Of a stretch of 64,000 nt of DNA, positions 52,512 through 61,655 are shown one piece after another. Origin of the DNA: Zunongwangia mangrovi. GTDB lineage: Bacteria; Bacteroidota; Bacteroidia; Flavobacteriales; Flavobacteriaceae. The notes beneath the pieces are model-generated. The model did not search any database and had not been told where the DNA came from. It worked only from the letters and a program-made list of their open reading frames with translations. The stretch covers positions 496,001-560,000 of the forward strand of contig NZ_FOKV01000001.1 of NCBI RefSeq assembly GCF_900112105.1. Direction: 5' to 3'. How positions within the stretch are numbered: the stretch's first letter is position 1; every line of letters starts with the position of its first letter. The position numbers and the translations under genes were made by a program.

Positions 52512-53501
52512 ATGAAATTAGCGTTTTTTAGCACCAAATCTTATGATAAAGAATTCTTTGATCCTTATCACAAACAGGAAATAGATCTTAAATATTTTGA
52601 AGTTAGATTATACAAAGACACTGCAGATCTTACCAAAGGTTACGATGGTGTTTGCGTTTTTGTCCACGATGATCTGGATGAAGAAACTTTAGCGATTTTA
52701 GCTGAAAACAAGGTTAAATTTGTGGTACTGCGCTGTGCCGGTTTTAATAATGTAAACCTTGCTGCAGCGGCAAAATATGGTATAAAAGTATATCGTGTAC
52801 CGGCATATTCTCCAGAAGCCGTAGCAGAACATGCCGTTGCGCTTATTCTTACTTTAAATAGAAAAACACACAAAGCATATAATCGTATTAGAGAAGGAAA
52901 TTTTTCTTTAGAGCGTTTACGCGGATTCAACCTTCACGGGAAAACCATAGGGGTAATTGGGACCGGTAAAATAGGAAGTATTTTTGCGAAAAATATGACA
53001 GGTTTTGGCTGTAAGATTATCGCTTACGACAAGTTTGAAAATAAAGAGATCATAGCGCAAGGCGGTACTTATGTTTCTTTTGAAAAATTACTAGAACAAT
53101 CTGATATTATTTCTTTACACTGCCCGCTAAATCCAGAAACCAAGCACATCATCAACAAAGAAAGCTTTAAATTAATGAAAGATGGTATGATGTTAATTAA
53201 CACCAGCCGTGGCCCATTAATTAACACCGTAGATACTATCGAAGCACTTAAATCTGGTAAATTAGGTTACTTAGGTATCGATGTTTACGAGCAGGAAGAA
53301 CAATTGTTTTTTAAAGATCTTTCTGAAAGTGTGATCAAAGACGATATTATCGCTCGGTTAATTTCCTTCCCAAACGTTCTTATTACCGCACACCAGGGAT
53401 TTTTAACCAAAGAAGCATTACAGCAAATTGCTGAGGTCACCATACAGAACATCAAAGATTTTAAAGCCGAAAAAGAAACTAATAATCAGCTTAAGGTTTA
53501 G
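52512..53501 (+). CDS. ldhA: D-lactate dehydrogenase-like 2-hydroxyacid dehydrogenase
   Basis: The NAD-binding motif GVIGTGKIGSIFAKNM is at about 148-163, and LINTSRGPLINT (about 230-241) and ITAHQGFLT (with catalytic His) match D-2-hydroxyacid dehydrogenases close to fermentative LdhA. It would reduce pyruvate to D-lactate or the reverse. Since MurQ releases D-lactate, this enzyme could oxidise it; that link is inference, as the genes are 13 kb apart. No operon partner is evident: a promoter for rnpA lies directly behind it. Confidence 0.88.
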   Translation: MKLAFFSTKSYDKEFFDPYHKQEIDLKYFEVRLYKDTADLTKGYDGVCVFVHDDLDEETLAILAENKVKFVVLRCAGFNNVNLAAAAKYGIKVYRVPAYSPEAVAEHAVALILTLNRKTHKAYNRIREGNFSLERLRGFNLHGKTIGVIGTGKIGSIFAKNMTGFGCKIIAYDKFENKEIIAQGGTYVSFEKLLEQSDIISLHCPLNPETKHIINKESFKLMKDGMMLINTSRGPLINTVDTIEALKSGKLGYLGIDVYEQEEQLFFKDLSESVIKDDIIARLISFPNVLITAHQGFLTKEALQQIAEVTIQNIKDFKAEKETNNQLKV

Positions 53502-53534
53502 TTTGTAATTATCCATTTACAATACCTATTTTTG
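53502..53534 (+). promoter_or_regulatory. rnpA promoter
   Basis: TTTG at 53502-53505 and TATTTTTG at 53527-53534 are 21 nt apart. The box ends 4 nt before the rnpA start codon, so the mRNA would be leaderless or nearly so. Confidence 0.65.
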
Positions 53535-53538
53535 GGGC

Positions 53539-53946
53539 ATGGAAGAAGGCTTCAAAAAACATGAAAAATTAAAGAGTAAAATTCTTATCGATAAGCTTTT
53601 TGCTGAAGGTATTTCGATAAAGAATTATCCGCTTAGATTGGTCTATATTCCTATCACTTCCCAGGATTCTGTGACAGTTTCAGCTAAAAATCGATATTTT
53701 AAGACTGGATTTTCTGTTCCGAAGAAATTTATTAAAACCGCTGTACAACGCAATCGCATCAAAAGACTGATGCGAGAATCTTTCAGAAAAAATAAGTATA
53801 TTGTTATGACCGGGGCAAAACAGCAATATGCATTGATGTTTATCTATCTTTCCCGCGAAGACATTTCTCAAATAAAGATGGAGCAGCTAATGCTTAACTT
53901 ACTGGAACGCTTAAAACAAAAGGAAAAAATAAGCGTTTTAAAATAG
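53539..53946 (+). CDS. rnpA: Ribonuclease P protein component
   Basis: The RNR signature is clear: FSVPKKFIKTAVQRNRIKRL, followed by MRESFRKNK, in residues about 57-85. The protein binds the RNase P RNA and helps 5' maturation of tRNA. At 135 residues it is of usual length. It is not next to rpmH or dnaA here, unlike in many other phyla. It has its own strong promoter, and a hairpin with seven T follows at 53954-53983. Confidence 0.93.
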   Translation: MEEGFKKHEKLKSKILIDKLFAEGISIKNYPLRLVYIPITSQDSVTVSAKNRYFKTGFSVPKKFIKTAVQRNRIKRLMRESFRKNKYIVMTGAKQQYALMFIYLSREDISQIKMEQLMLNLLERLKQKEKISVLK

Positions 53947-53953
53947 TAAACTA

Positions 53954-53983
53954 CCTGAGGGCAAAAGCCTGAGGCATTTTTTT
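53954..53983 (+). terminator. Probable rnpA terminator
   Basis: Two CCTGAGG elements, each nearly self-complementary, can pair with one central G-G mismatch across GCAAAAG. Seven T follow. Confidence 0.5.
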
Positions 53984-54026
53984 AAAAAATCGTCTTTATA
54001 TCGAGGTAAGCCTAAGAGCATTTAAT

Positions 54027-54039
54027 CTCGATTATCGAG
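54027..54039. repeat. Palindrome CTCGATTATCGAG, copy 3 of 3
   Basis: It lies upstream of the S41 peptidase gene with the same flanks as copy 2 (TTTAAT before, TAAGA after). Confidence 0.7.
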
Positions 54040-54079
54040 TAAGATGAAGTTGGTATTCATCCTTAAATTATTAATGAAG

Positions 54080-55717
54080 ATGAAAAAAAATCTCTATAAA
54101 AAAACACTAATCTTAGCTGCAAGCGGAGTGGTGTTATTCACAAGTTTTGGTTTTAAATCTGATTTCTTTGAGATCGCTAAACAAATTGAAATTTTTACCA
54201 CGCTTTTTAAAGAGATCAACATGAATTATGTTGATGAAACCAGCCCGGCAGATCTTATGGATACCGCGATAAAATCAATGTTAACAGATCTGGATCCTTA
54301 TACTAATTTTTGGAGCGAGCAGGATGTACAAAGCTCCAGAATTAATATGGAAGGAGAATATACTGGCATTGGTGCAGCTTTAAAACCAGATGATGATATC
54401 CTGTTAATAACTGAAGTTTATAAAGATTACCCAGCAGATATAGCCGGATTAAAACCTGGCGATAAGATCACTAAAATTGGGGATACCAAAGTTTCAGATT
54501 TTACTGAAGGTGCACAAACTTTATTAAACGGTTCTTTAAATTCTGAAGTTAATATCACTTACCAAAGACAGGGAAAAACGCAACAAACCAGCATTAAAAG
54601 AAGTTCAGTTGAATTAAAAGCGGTGCCGTTTTACAGTCTTTTAGAAGATAATAGTGGCTATGTGGTTTTAAGTAGATTTAATCAAAAAGCTTACGAAGAA
54701 ACCAGTAGAGCGGTTAAGGATCTTAAAAGCCAGGGTGCAGATAAGATCATTCTTGATCTTAGAGGAAATCCCGGTGGTTTATTAAGCGAAGCGATAAATG
54801 TGAGCAATATTTTTCTTGATAAAGGAGAACTTATTACCAGCACCAAATCTGTGATCGAGAAATATAACAAAGAATATTATACGCAAAAAGAACCAATAGA
54901 TACTAAAATTCCGTTAGTGGTTTTAGTGAATGGGCAAAGTGCTTCGGCTAGTGAGATCGTATCAGGAGCTATTCAGGATCTGGATAGAGGAGTAGTGGTT
55001 GGTGCACGTACTTTTGGAAAAGGATTGGTACAACGCCCAAAAGAGATCGCTTACGGTACGCAACTTAAAATTACCATTTCTCGCTATTATACACCAAGCG
55101 GACGCTGTATACAGGCTTTAGATTACCGCAAACGAGATGAAAATGGCGAAGCTGTTCGTACAAAGGTGGAAGATTATAATGCTTTTAAAACCAAAAACGG
55201 AAGAACAGTTTACGATGGCGGTGGAATTTTACCAGATGTTCGCTTAGAATCTTCAGAATATAGTAGTATTACCAGAGCGCTTTTGGAGAAAAATGCGATT
55301 TTTAATTATGCCACCAATTACTATTATCAACATAATGTTGAAGATCCCGTAACTTACGAGTTTAGCGATGCAGATTTTAATGATTTTAAAGCCTATTTAA
55401 AAACATCAGATTTCAACTATAAAACCGATACTGAACAGGAGTTAGAGGAATTGTTGATAACTGCACAATCTGAAGGTTTTCAGCAAGATATACTTGATAG
55501 TTATAAACAAATAAGTACTGAGATCGATAAAAGTAAGGCTGAAGATCTAGATAACAAGAAAGAAGAAATTAAATCGGTTTTACAAGACCAGATCATTAAA
55601 CATTATTTTTACCAGGAAGGTTTATATCAAAATCATGTAGCTAATGGCGAAGAAATAAAAAAAGCCAAGGAAGTTTTAAACAACCCTGGCCAGTATGCTA
55701 AGATTCTACAAAATTAA
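54080..55717 (+). CDS. S41-family C-terminal processing peptidase (CtpA-like)
   Basis: The start MKKNLYKKTLILAASGVVLF places a signal anchor at the N-terminus; starts at 54044 and 54074 are also open. A PDZ domain (about 75-160) contains GEYTGIGAALKPDD and PADIAGLKPGDKITKIG. The catalytic core has DLRGNPGGLLSEAINVSNIF, VNGQSASASEIVSGAIQDLD (nucleophile Ser) and GARTFGKGLVQ (Lys). It probably processes or degrades periplasmic proteins. It is convergent with a GNAT gene, only 3 nt apart. Confidence 0.93.
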   Translation: MKKNLYKKTLILAASGVVLFTSFGFKSDFFEIAKQIEIFTTLFKEINMNYVDETSPADLMDTAIKSMLTDLDPYTNFWSEQDVQSSRINMEGEYTGIGAALKPDDDILLITEVYKDYPADIAGLKPGDKITKIGDTKVSDFTEGAQTLLNGSLNSEVNITYQRQGKTQQTSIKRSSVELKAVPFYSLLEDNSGYVVLSRFNQKAYEETSRAVKDLKSQGADKIILDLRGNPGGLLSEAINVSNIFLDKGELITSTKSVIEKYNKEYYTQKEPIDTKIPLVVLVNGQSASASEIVSGAIQDLDRGVVVGARTFGKGLVQRPKEIAYGTQLKITISRYYTPSGRCIQALDYRKRDENGEAVRTKVEDYNAFKTKNGRTVYDGGGILPDVRLESSEYSSITRALLEKNAIFNYATNYYYQHNVEDPVTYEFSDADFNDFKAYLKTSDFNYKTDTEQELEELLITAQSEGFQQDILDSYKQISTEIDKSKAEDLDNKKEEIKSVLQDQIIKHYFYQEGLYQNHVANGEEIKKAKEVLNNPGQYAKILQN

Positions 55718-55720
55718 GCA

Positions 55721-56158
55721 CTATTTTACCATGGCTATGTGTGGGATGCCGTCTTCAAGGTATCCTTCACCAATACTGGTAAAACCATGACTTTCATAGA
55801 ACTTAATTAAATATTGTTGTGCAGAAAGTTTAATATTTTCAGTACCAAAATGATCTTTAATGGCTTCTATAGAAGCTTTCATGATCTGGTGACCATAACC
55901 ATATTTTCGTTGGTTGTCTTTAACCACGACACGACCAATAGCAGATTCTTCAAAATAAAATCCTTTATCAAAACAACGTGTGTAGGCTACAATTTCACCA
56001 TTTACTTCACCTATAATATGTAAAGCTTTATCGTCTTTGCCATCGATATCCTGATATACACAATCTTGTTCTACCACAAAAACTTCAGATCGCAATTGTA
56101 ATATTTGATATAACTCACTCAAGCTAAGCTCGTTGAATTTCTTAATACTAATGTTCAT
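55721..56158 (-). CDS. GNAT-family N-acetyltransferase (ElaA-like)
   Basis: The 145-residue protein has the ElaA pattern: LYQILQLRSEVFVVEQDCVY, YTRCFDKG, then IGRVVVKDNQRKYGYGHQIM with the acetyl-CoA pyrophosphate loop (R-x-x-G-x-G), and QQYLIKFYESHGF. The substrate of ElaA is unknown. It lies downstream of rpiB on the same strand, but a strong stem with a T-run separates them, so read-through is probably limited. Confidence 0.9.
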   Translation of the reverse strand: MNISIKKFNELSLSELYQILQLRSEVFVVEQDCVYQDIDGKDDKALHIIGEVNGEIVAYTRCFDKGFYFEESAIGRVVVKDNQRKYGYGHQIMKASIEAIKDHFGTENIKLSAQQYLIKFYESHGFTSIGEGYLEDGIPHIAMVK

Positions 56159-56178
56159 TATTAGGCTTTAAAAAATGA

Positions 56179-56204
56179 ATCCCGATTTTATATAAAATCG
56201 GGAT
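56179..56204 (-). terminator. Terminator of rpiB
   Basis: ATCCCGATTTTAT-ATAAAATCGGGAT forms a 13-bp self-complementary stem, and on the minus strand a T-run follows within 5 nt. Confidence 0.75.
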
Positions 56205-56227
56205 ATATTATTTTGCTTGATCGTTAA

Positions 56228-56662
56228 TTACTGGCAGGGAATCTTATCAATCCTTGTTTGGTGTCTACCACCTTCAAATTCAGTATTTAAAAAAATCTTT
56301 ACCATATCTACGGCCTGTTGTGTAGAAACAAAACGTGCAGGGATACTTAAAATGTTAGCATCGTTATGTTCTCTTGATAATTTTGTGATCTCTCCCGTCC
56401 AACATAATGCACAACGTATTTTTTGATGTTTGTTGGCCGTCATGCTGGCGCCATTACCACTACCGCAAATGATAATTCCAAAATCTGCTTCTCCGTTTTC
56501 AACATCTTCTGCTACGGGATGAACAAAATCGGCATAATCTACACTATCATCTGTATTTGTACCATAATTTTTTACTTCGATACCGGCTTCTTTTTCTAGA
56601 TACAGTTGTATTAGATTCTTATACTGCGTCCCGGCGTGGTCATTACCAATGGAGATTTTCAT
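56228..56662 (-). CDS. rpiB: Ribose-5-phosphate isomerase B
   Basis: It interconverts ribose-5-phosphate and ribulose-5-phosphate. The protein starts MKISIGNDHAGTQYKNLIQL, and holds IICGSGNGASMTANKHQKIR (about 67-86; in other members the general base Cys is in this CGSG) and NILSIPARFVS. At 144 residues it is of normal length. Confidence 0.94.
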   Translation of the reverse strand: MKISIGNDHAGTQYKNLIQLYLEKEAGIEVKNYGTNTDDSVDYADFVHPVAEDVENGEADFGIIICGSGNGASMTANKHQKIRCALCWTGEITKLSREHNDANILSIPARFVSTQQAVDMVKIFLNTEFEGGRHQTRIDKIPCQ

Positions 56663-57194
56663 AATTCTGGTTTTATTAACTACTTACAAAGGTATAAAAA
56701 GTGCTTATTAACCTAAGAATATTGCATTGTTAATTACTTTTAAAATAACCTTTATTATCAGGTATTTAGAATTGACAATAACATGTGAATAACCTTTGAT
56801 GAGAAAATAAAAACCTAATTTGGTTTATTCAGAAAAAATTACAAAGCCAGCTATGGTAGCATATATCCAAATTATAAGTCGGTTATTTTTCTTCAAGTTT
56901 TCAGCAACTAACAACAGGTTATAAACAGCCTGTGAATTTTAAAATTTCAAGAATCTATATGTTAATTTAAAATTTCAGAATTGTTAAGTAAAGCTTAAAA
57001 ATATAAGAGCATCAAGTACTTAAGAATATGAACACCTGTTGATAAGTTGTTATCAATTAATCACAAGTCAAATTCCAAATAAATCAACAAAATTTTATTG
57101 CACAAATTAACACGCAATCATATATCATCATTTAAGTTTTAAAAAAAAGAAAAGAAAAATAATAGATATATATAATGTGAATAACTACTGAAGA
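56663..57194. other. AT-rich intergenic region with DnaA-box-like sequences, tentative origin candidate
   Basis: No gene is visible in 532 bp. TGTGAATAA (complement TTATTCACA, a match to TTATNCACA) occurs at 56784-56792 and 57177-57185. TGTTGATAA (complement TTATCAACA, one mismatch to the classical box) is at 57038-57046, and a weaker TTATAAACA is at 56919-56927. The surrounding DNA is very AT-rich. dnaA itself is not in the window. Confidence 0.35.
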
Positions 57195-57437
57195 TTAAAC
57201 GATACGAAGATGGCTATTGTTTCTAAAAGTTTGATCTAAGATTTTTTTTGCTTTAGTTAGATGTGATGGATGAATGTAAAGTTTAATGCCGCCAAGGCCA
57301 AAGGAAGATAAAGGGATAAGATCTATAACTGTTTCGTTCTTAAAGTGATAGAAAATATCTTCGTTGTCTAAAAGATGTTTAACAACGTGACATTCGTGAG
57401 AATACGTAAAGCTTTGAAGGTAAATATAATCTTTCAT
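57195..57437 (-). CDS. DUF2007-family small protein
   Basis: This 80-residue protein (MKDYIYLQSFTYSHECHVVK, then IHPSHLTKAKKILDQ) matches the putative signal-transducing DUF2007 fold, a small beta-alpha domain of unknown function found next to many Bacteroidota genes. The pattern FTYSHECHVVKHLLDNEDI is characteristic. The gene is followed upstream, 40 nt away on the same strand, by a tiny membrane protein gene; they may be co-transcribed. Confidence 0.8.
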   Translation of the reverse strand: MKDYIYLQSFTYSHECHVVKHLLDNEDIFYHFKNETVIDLIPLSSFGLGGIKLYIHPSHLTKAKKILDQTFRNNSHLRIV

Positions 57438-57476
57438 GCACCTGATTGATAGGTACTTAAAGATACACTTTATTTA

Positions 57477-57644
57477 TTAATTATGATGAGAGATTTTATG
57501 CTGAACGGAAGTATGTCTGGGATCAAGCTCAGATCTTTGATTTAAAGAGCGGTTGATATAGGTCACAAAGCCAATCACCCCAACTAAAAAAATGAGGAAA
57601 AATAAAAGAAAGAATCTTCTAGATTTGGAGGCTAACAACTTCAT
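57477..57644 (-). CDS. Small single-span membrane protein (55 aa)
   Basis: The frame begins MKLLASKSRRFFLLFFLIFL, a basic N-terminus followed by one hydrophobic helix (about 11-30), then a polar tail rich in His and Asn (ending ISHHN). It lies 40 nt upstream of the DUF2007 gene on the same strand. The positive-inside pattern supports a real inner-membrane protein with the tail outside the cytoplasm. The function is unknown. Confidence 0.6.
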   Translation of the reverse strand: MKLLASKSRRFFLLFFLIFLVGVIGFVTYINRSLNQRSELDPRHTSVQHKISHHN

Positions 57645-57860
57645 TACATTAAAATTAGCTAAATAACTTTATAAAATCGTTTTGCAAAATTAAGAAATTA
57701 TTAAGATAACTATAACATTTTTAACGTACGTAATTCATTTTTATTTTATCCCAAAACGTAGAATTCGAAAAATTGAATGCCAGATTTTACGAAGTGACTT
57801 AACAAAACTTTACATTCATTTTCATCTAAAATCAGTTATATACACTAATTTTACCTGTAT

Positions 57861-60071
57861 ATGGGAATGAAACGAAAGAAGAAAAAGAATAAATCTGGCG
57901 GAAAGCTGGGAAATCTTGATAAAAAGATCACCGATATTCTAAGAAAGGATGCCGGTAAAGCTTATAATTATAAACAAATTGCGGCAAAATTAGGCGTAGG
58001 CGATCCTAGTAGCCGAAATCAAATTACCAAGAAATTAGCGCAGTTAGCGGCAAAAAAAGAGATCAACCAGGTAGATCGCGGAAAATTTATGGTAGAAAAA
58101 GGTGCGAATTACCACACCGGTATTTTAGATATGTCTACCAAAGGCTATGGTTTTGTAATTGTGGATGAGTTTGAAGATGATATTATGATTCCGCAGCAAA
58201 ACTTAAACGCTGCTTTTCATGGCGATGAGGTAGAGATCTATGTTTATAAACACCGAAGAAGAAAGAAATCTGAAGGTGAAATCACCAAAATCATCAAACG
58301 TAAACGAAGCAGTTTTGTTGGTGTTTTGCAGTTGAAGAAAGATTTTGGATTTGTAGTGATTGATGATCCAAAAATGTATACCGACTTTTTTGTTCAGAAA
58401 AACAAACTAGGAGAAGCACAGGATGGTGATAAGGTGTTGGTGGAGTTTGATGATTGGCCAAAACGTGCCGATTCGCCCTTCGGAATTATTACGAGGGTCT
58501 TAGGAACTCCTGGACATCATAATACTGAAATTCATTCGATTTTAGCACAATACGGCTTGCCAGCAGATTTTCCAGAAGAAGTAGAAGAATTTGCAAATAA
58601 GATCGATCTTTCGATTACTAAAGATGAAATTAAAAAGCGTCGTGATATGCGCGATGTTTTAACCTTCACGATTGATCCAAAGGATGCCAAGGATTTTGAT
58701 GATGCCTTAAGTTTTAGAAAACTAGAAAACGGAAATATAGAACTTGGTGTTCATATCGCCGATGTTTCACATTACCTGCAACCCGATACGATTTTAGATG
58801 AAGAAGCTTACGAACGTGCAACTTCGGTTTATTTAGTAGATCGGGTAGTACCAATGCTACCAGAAATTTTATCGAATGGGGCTTGTTCTTTACGACCAAA
58901 TGAAGAGAAATATACCTTTTCTGCAGTATTCGAATTAGATAAAAATGCAAAAGTAAAAGACCAGTGGTTTGGTAGAACGGTAACCTATTCTGATGCTAGA
59001 TTCGCATACGAAGAAGCGCAGCATATTATAGAAACCAAAGAGAATACGATCCCTGAATATATTTCGATTCGCGAAGAAGGTGCTTATCAAGTTAATGATG
59101 ATATCGTTGAAGCTGTTTTAGAATTAGATCGCTTAGCTAAGAAAATGCGTTCGGTAAGAATGCGGGAAGGAGCGATCTCTTTCGATAAAGTAGAAGTGAA
59201 ATTTCATTTAGACGAAGAAAACGAACCAGTAGGAGTGTTCTTCAAAACCTCTAAAGATGCCAATAAGCTTATCGAAGAATTTATGCTGCTCGCCAATAAA
59301 AAAGTAGCCGAATATATAGGAAAACAAAAGCCTAAGAAAACTTTTGTGTACCGTTGCCATGACGAGCCAAATGAAGAAAAATTAGCATCCTTACAAACTG
59401 TTGTTGGTCGTTTTGGACATTCGCTTAATCTAACCGATAGAAAAAGTGTTACAAGCTCTCTAAATAGTCTTTTAAAGGATGTACAGGGTAAAAAGGAACA
59501 AAACCTTGTAGATACGCTTGCGATTAGAACGATGAGCAAAGCTTATTATGGTACAGAGAATATTGGCCATTATGGTTTAGCTTTCGATTATTACACGCAT
59601 TTTACCTCGCCAATTCGTCGATATCCAGATGTTATGGTACATCGTTTGTTACAGCATTATCTCGATGGAGCAGATTCTGCCAGTGAAGATGTTTATGATG
59701 AAAAATGTCACCACAGTAGTGAAATGGAAAATCTGGCGTCTAATGCCGAGCGGGATTCGATAAAATACATGCAGGTTAAATTTATGCAGGATCACCAGGA
59801 CGAAGAGTTTTTAGGTGTGATCTCTGGAGTAACCGATTGGGGAATTTTTGTAGAGATTGAACAAAATAAATGTGAAGGCATGATTCGTTTACGTGATCTA
59901 ACAGACGATCATTACGAATTTAACGAAGAGCATTATGCCGTTATTGGTAGAAAAACTAATAAAACTTATCAGTTAGGTGACGAGGTTTATGTAAAAGTAA
60001 AAAATGCTGATCTGGTAAAACGTCATCTTGACTTTACTATGTTGGGCCTAAAAGAAGATTTTGAAGGATAG
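57861..60071 (+). CDS. rnr: Ribonuclease R
   Basis: This is a 3'-5' exoribonuclease able to degrade structured RNA. The lysine-rich start (MGMKRKKKKNKSGGK) is followed by a winged helix (about 20-75, AGKAYNYKQIAAKLGVGDPS), cold-shock domains (about 80-230), and the RNB domain with DFDDALSF after TIDPKDAK (about 275-290). The domain continues with FDYYTHFTSPIRRYPDVMVH, and an S1 domain comes near the end (GVISGVTDWGIFVEIEQNKC). At 736 residues it is of normal length. The GIN-domain protein gene follows after 15 nt. Confidence 0.96.
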   Translation: MGMKRKKKKNKSGGKLGNLDKKITDILRKDAGKAYNYKQIAAKLGVGDPSSRNQITKKLAQLAAKKEINQVDRGKFMVEKGANYHTGILDMSTKGYGFVIVDEFEDDIMIPQQNLNAAFHGDEVEIYVYKHRRRKKSEGEITKIIKRKRSSFVGVLQLKKDFGFVVIDDPKMYTDFFVQKNKLGEAQDGDKVLVEFDDWPKRADSPFGIITRVLGTPGHHNTEIHSILAQYGLPADFPEEVEEFANKIDLSITKDEIKKRRDMRDVLTFTIDPKDAKDFDDALSFRKLENGNIELGVHIADVSHYLQPDTILDEEAYERATSVYLVDRVVPMLPEILSNGACSLRPNEEKYTFSAVFELDKNAKVKDQWFGRTVTYSDARFAYEEAQHIIETKENTIPEYISIREEGAYQVNDDIVEAVLELDRLAKKMRSVRMREGAISFDKVEVKFHLDEENEPVGVFFKTSKDANKLIEEFMLLANKKVAEYIGKQKPKKTFVYRCHDEPNEEKLASLQTVVGRFGHSLNLTDRKSVTSSLNSLLKDVQGKKEQNLVDTLAIRTMSKAYYGTENIGHYGLAFDYYTHFTSPIRRYPDVMVHRLLQHYLDGADSASEDVYDEKCHHSSEMENLASNAERDSIKYMQVKFMQDHQDEEFLGVISGVTDWGIFVEIEQNKCEGMIRLRDLTDDHYEFNEEHYAVIGRKTNKTYQLGDEVYVKVKNADLVKRHLDFTMLGLKEDFEG

Positions 60072-60086
60072 AATAATTTAAAAAGC

Positions 60087-60761
60087 ATGAAAAAGATAAT
60101 GATTATTGCATTTATGGTTTTAGGATTAAACCTTAGTGCACAGGAAACCAAACACGATCTTGCAGATTTTCAGAAGATATTTGTTTACGATGGTTTACCG
60201 GTAAAACTCGTTAGAGGGAATGAAAATAAAGCCGTGGTAACCGGAGAGAGTAGAGAAGATGTAGAATTTGATATCGAAAATGCTACTTTAAAAATAAAGT
60301 TAGGTATCGATAATATTTTTGATGACGATGATGATACGCAGGTGCTACTTTACTACAAAAGTATCGACGAAGTAAGAGCCAAACAAAATGCTTCGATAAT
60401 TATAGCCGATAAAATTAATGCTGAATTTTTTACGCTGGAAGCTCAGGAAGGTGGCGATATTACAGGTGAGTTTGAAGTTGATAATTTAATAGCGCTAATT
60501 AGAAGTGGTGGTAAATTAACACCTTCAGGAAAAGTAAACCACCAAGAAGTAAATATTAACACCGGCGGAAAATATTATGCTAAAAACCTGCAATCTGAGT
60601 ATCTAAATGTAGATATTAAAGCAGGCGGCGTGGCTGATGTTACAGTGTCTGGAAAAGTAACTGCTAAGGTTAAAGCAGGAGGTACCGTAAACGTGTATGG
60701 TGATCCAGAAGAGATCGATAAAAGCACATTGTTTGGTGGTAAAGTATTGAGAAAAAACTAA
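60087..60761 (+). CDS. GIN-domain (DUF2807) exported protein
   Basis: A signal peptide (1-19) precedes a right-handed beta-helix-like domain with the repeated patterns of the DUF2807 head-GIN family: VNINTGGKYYAKNLQSEYLN, then VDIKAGGVADVTVSGK and AKVKAGGTVNVYG. These proteins are exported, and their role is unknown; adhesion or auto-transport has been suggested. It follows rnr in an apparent operon and precedes a LysE-type exporter gene by 30 nt. Confidence 0.85.
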   Translation: MKKIMIIAFMVLGLNLSAQETKHDLADFQKIFVYDGLPVKLVRGNENKAVVTGESREDVEFDIENATLKIKLGIDNIFDDDDDTQVLLYYKSIDEVRAKQNASIIIADKINAEFFTLEAQEGGDITGEFEVDNLIALIRSGGKLTPSGKVNHQEVNINTGGKYYAKNLQSEYLNVDIKAGGVADVTVSGKVTAKVKAGGTVNVYGDPEEIDKSTLFGGKVLRKN

Positions 60762-60791
60762 TCTTTTATTTTTGCATTCTAAATACAGCTT

Positions 60792-61505
60792 ATGCTACAT
60801 GATATTTTAGCAGCCATGCCATTAGGCTTATTTCTGGCTTTTATGTTGGGACCAGTTTTCTTCGTATTACTGGAGACCGCAGCAATAAAAGGCTTTAGGG
60901 CGGCTATATCTTTCGATCTGGGCGTAATTATAGCAGATACGGTATTCTTGTTTATTGCATATTTAAGTACTACGAAGCTTTTAGAACGTATAAAAGATGA
61001 TCCTGCATTGTTCATTTTTGGAGGTGTGATTCTTACCACTTACGGTGTAATGACCTTTATTCAAACCAAAAAGGCATTACCACAGGAAGAAGAAAGTCCA
61101 GATATTAGAAAGCTTGGTAAAAGCGATTATTTAGGCCTGGCTTTAAAAGGTTTTTTACTGAATTTTATAAACGTTGGTGTGCTTGGTTTCTGGTTGGGAT
61201 TAATTATTGTTTTTGGACCCAGGCTAGAAATGCAAAGCGATCGTATTTTAGTGTTTTTTAGTACAGTTTTAGTAACTTATCTAATTGTTGATGTATTTAA
61301 GATCTTACTGGCTAAAAAACTTAATAGAAAACTTACGCCTAAGCGAATTTACGTGATGAAGAAGGGAATTAGCGTGATGTTAGTGGTTTTTGGGATTGTT
61401 TTGATTTCACAGGGTGCTTTCCCTGGTGAAGTGAACGAGATTCGCGAACAGATCGATAATATTACTCCCGGTGACGGGATAGGATTATTCGAAAATAAAT
61501 CCTGA
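60792..61505 (+). CDS. LysE-family amino-acid exporter-like protein
   Basis: Six hydrophobic segments are visible: about 1-25 (AMPLGLFLAFMLGPVFFVLL), 38-62, 72-90, 120-145, 150-175 and 190-210. The PLGLFLAFMLGPVFFVLLET start is the family signature with the Gly-Pro motif. LysE/RhtB proteins export amino acids or homoserine; the substrate cannot be predicted. A perfect 12-bp terminator stem follows at 61537-61564. The gene is the last of the rnr unit. Confidence 0.87.
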   Translation: MLHDILAAMPLGLFLAFMLGPVFFVLLETAAIKGFRAAISFDLGVIIADTVFLFIAYLSTTKLLERIKDDPALFIFGGVILTTYGVMTFIQTKKALPQEEESPDIRKLGKSDYLGLALKGFLLNFINVGVLGFWLGLIIVFGPRLEMQSDRILVFFSTVLVTYLIVDVFKILLAKKLNRKLTPKRIYVMKKGISVMLVVFGIVLISQGAFPGEVNEIREQIDNITPGDGIGLFENKS

Positions 61506-61536
61506 TCATTTTATATACTTCGGAAGAAAATAATTA

Positions 61537-61564
61537 ATGCTGAAATTATCGAATTTCAGCATTT
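61537..61564 (+). terminator. Terminator behind the LysE-type gene
   Basis: AATGCTGAAATT and AATTTCAGCATT form a perfect 12-bp stem with a 4-nt loop, followed by TGTTTTTT. Confidence 0.9.
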
Positions 61565-61655
61565 GTTTTTTAAAAATGATCTGGAATTTAAGTTGAAGTT
61601 TAGTTGACCTGAAGAAAAAGTTTTTCAATAGCAATTATCAAAAAAAGCAGTAAAA

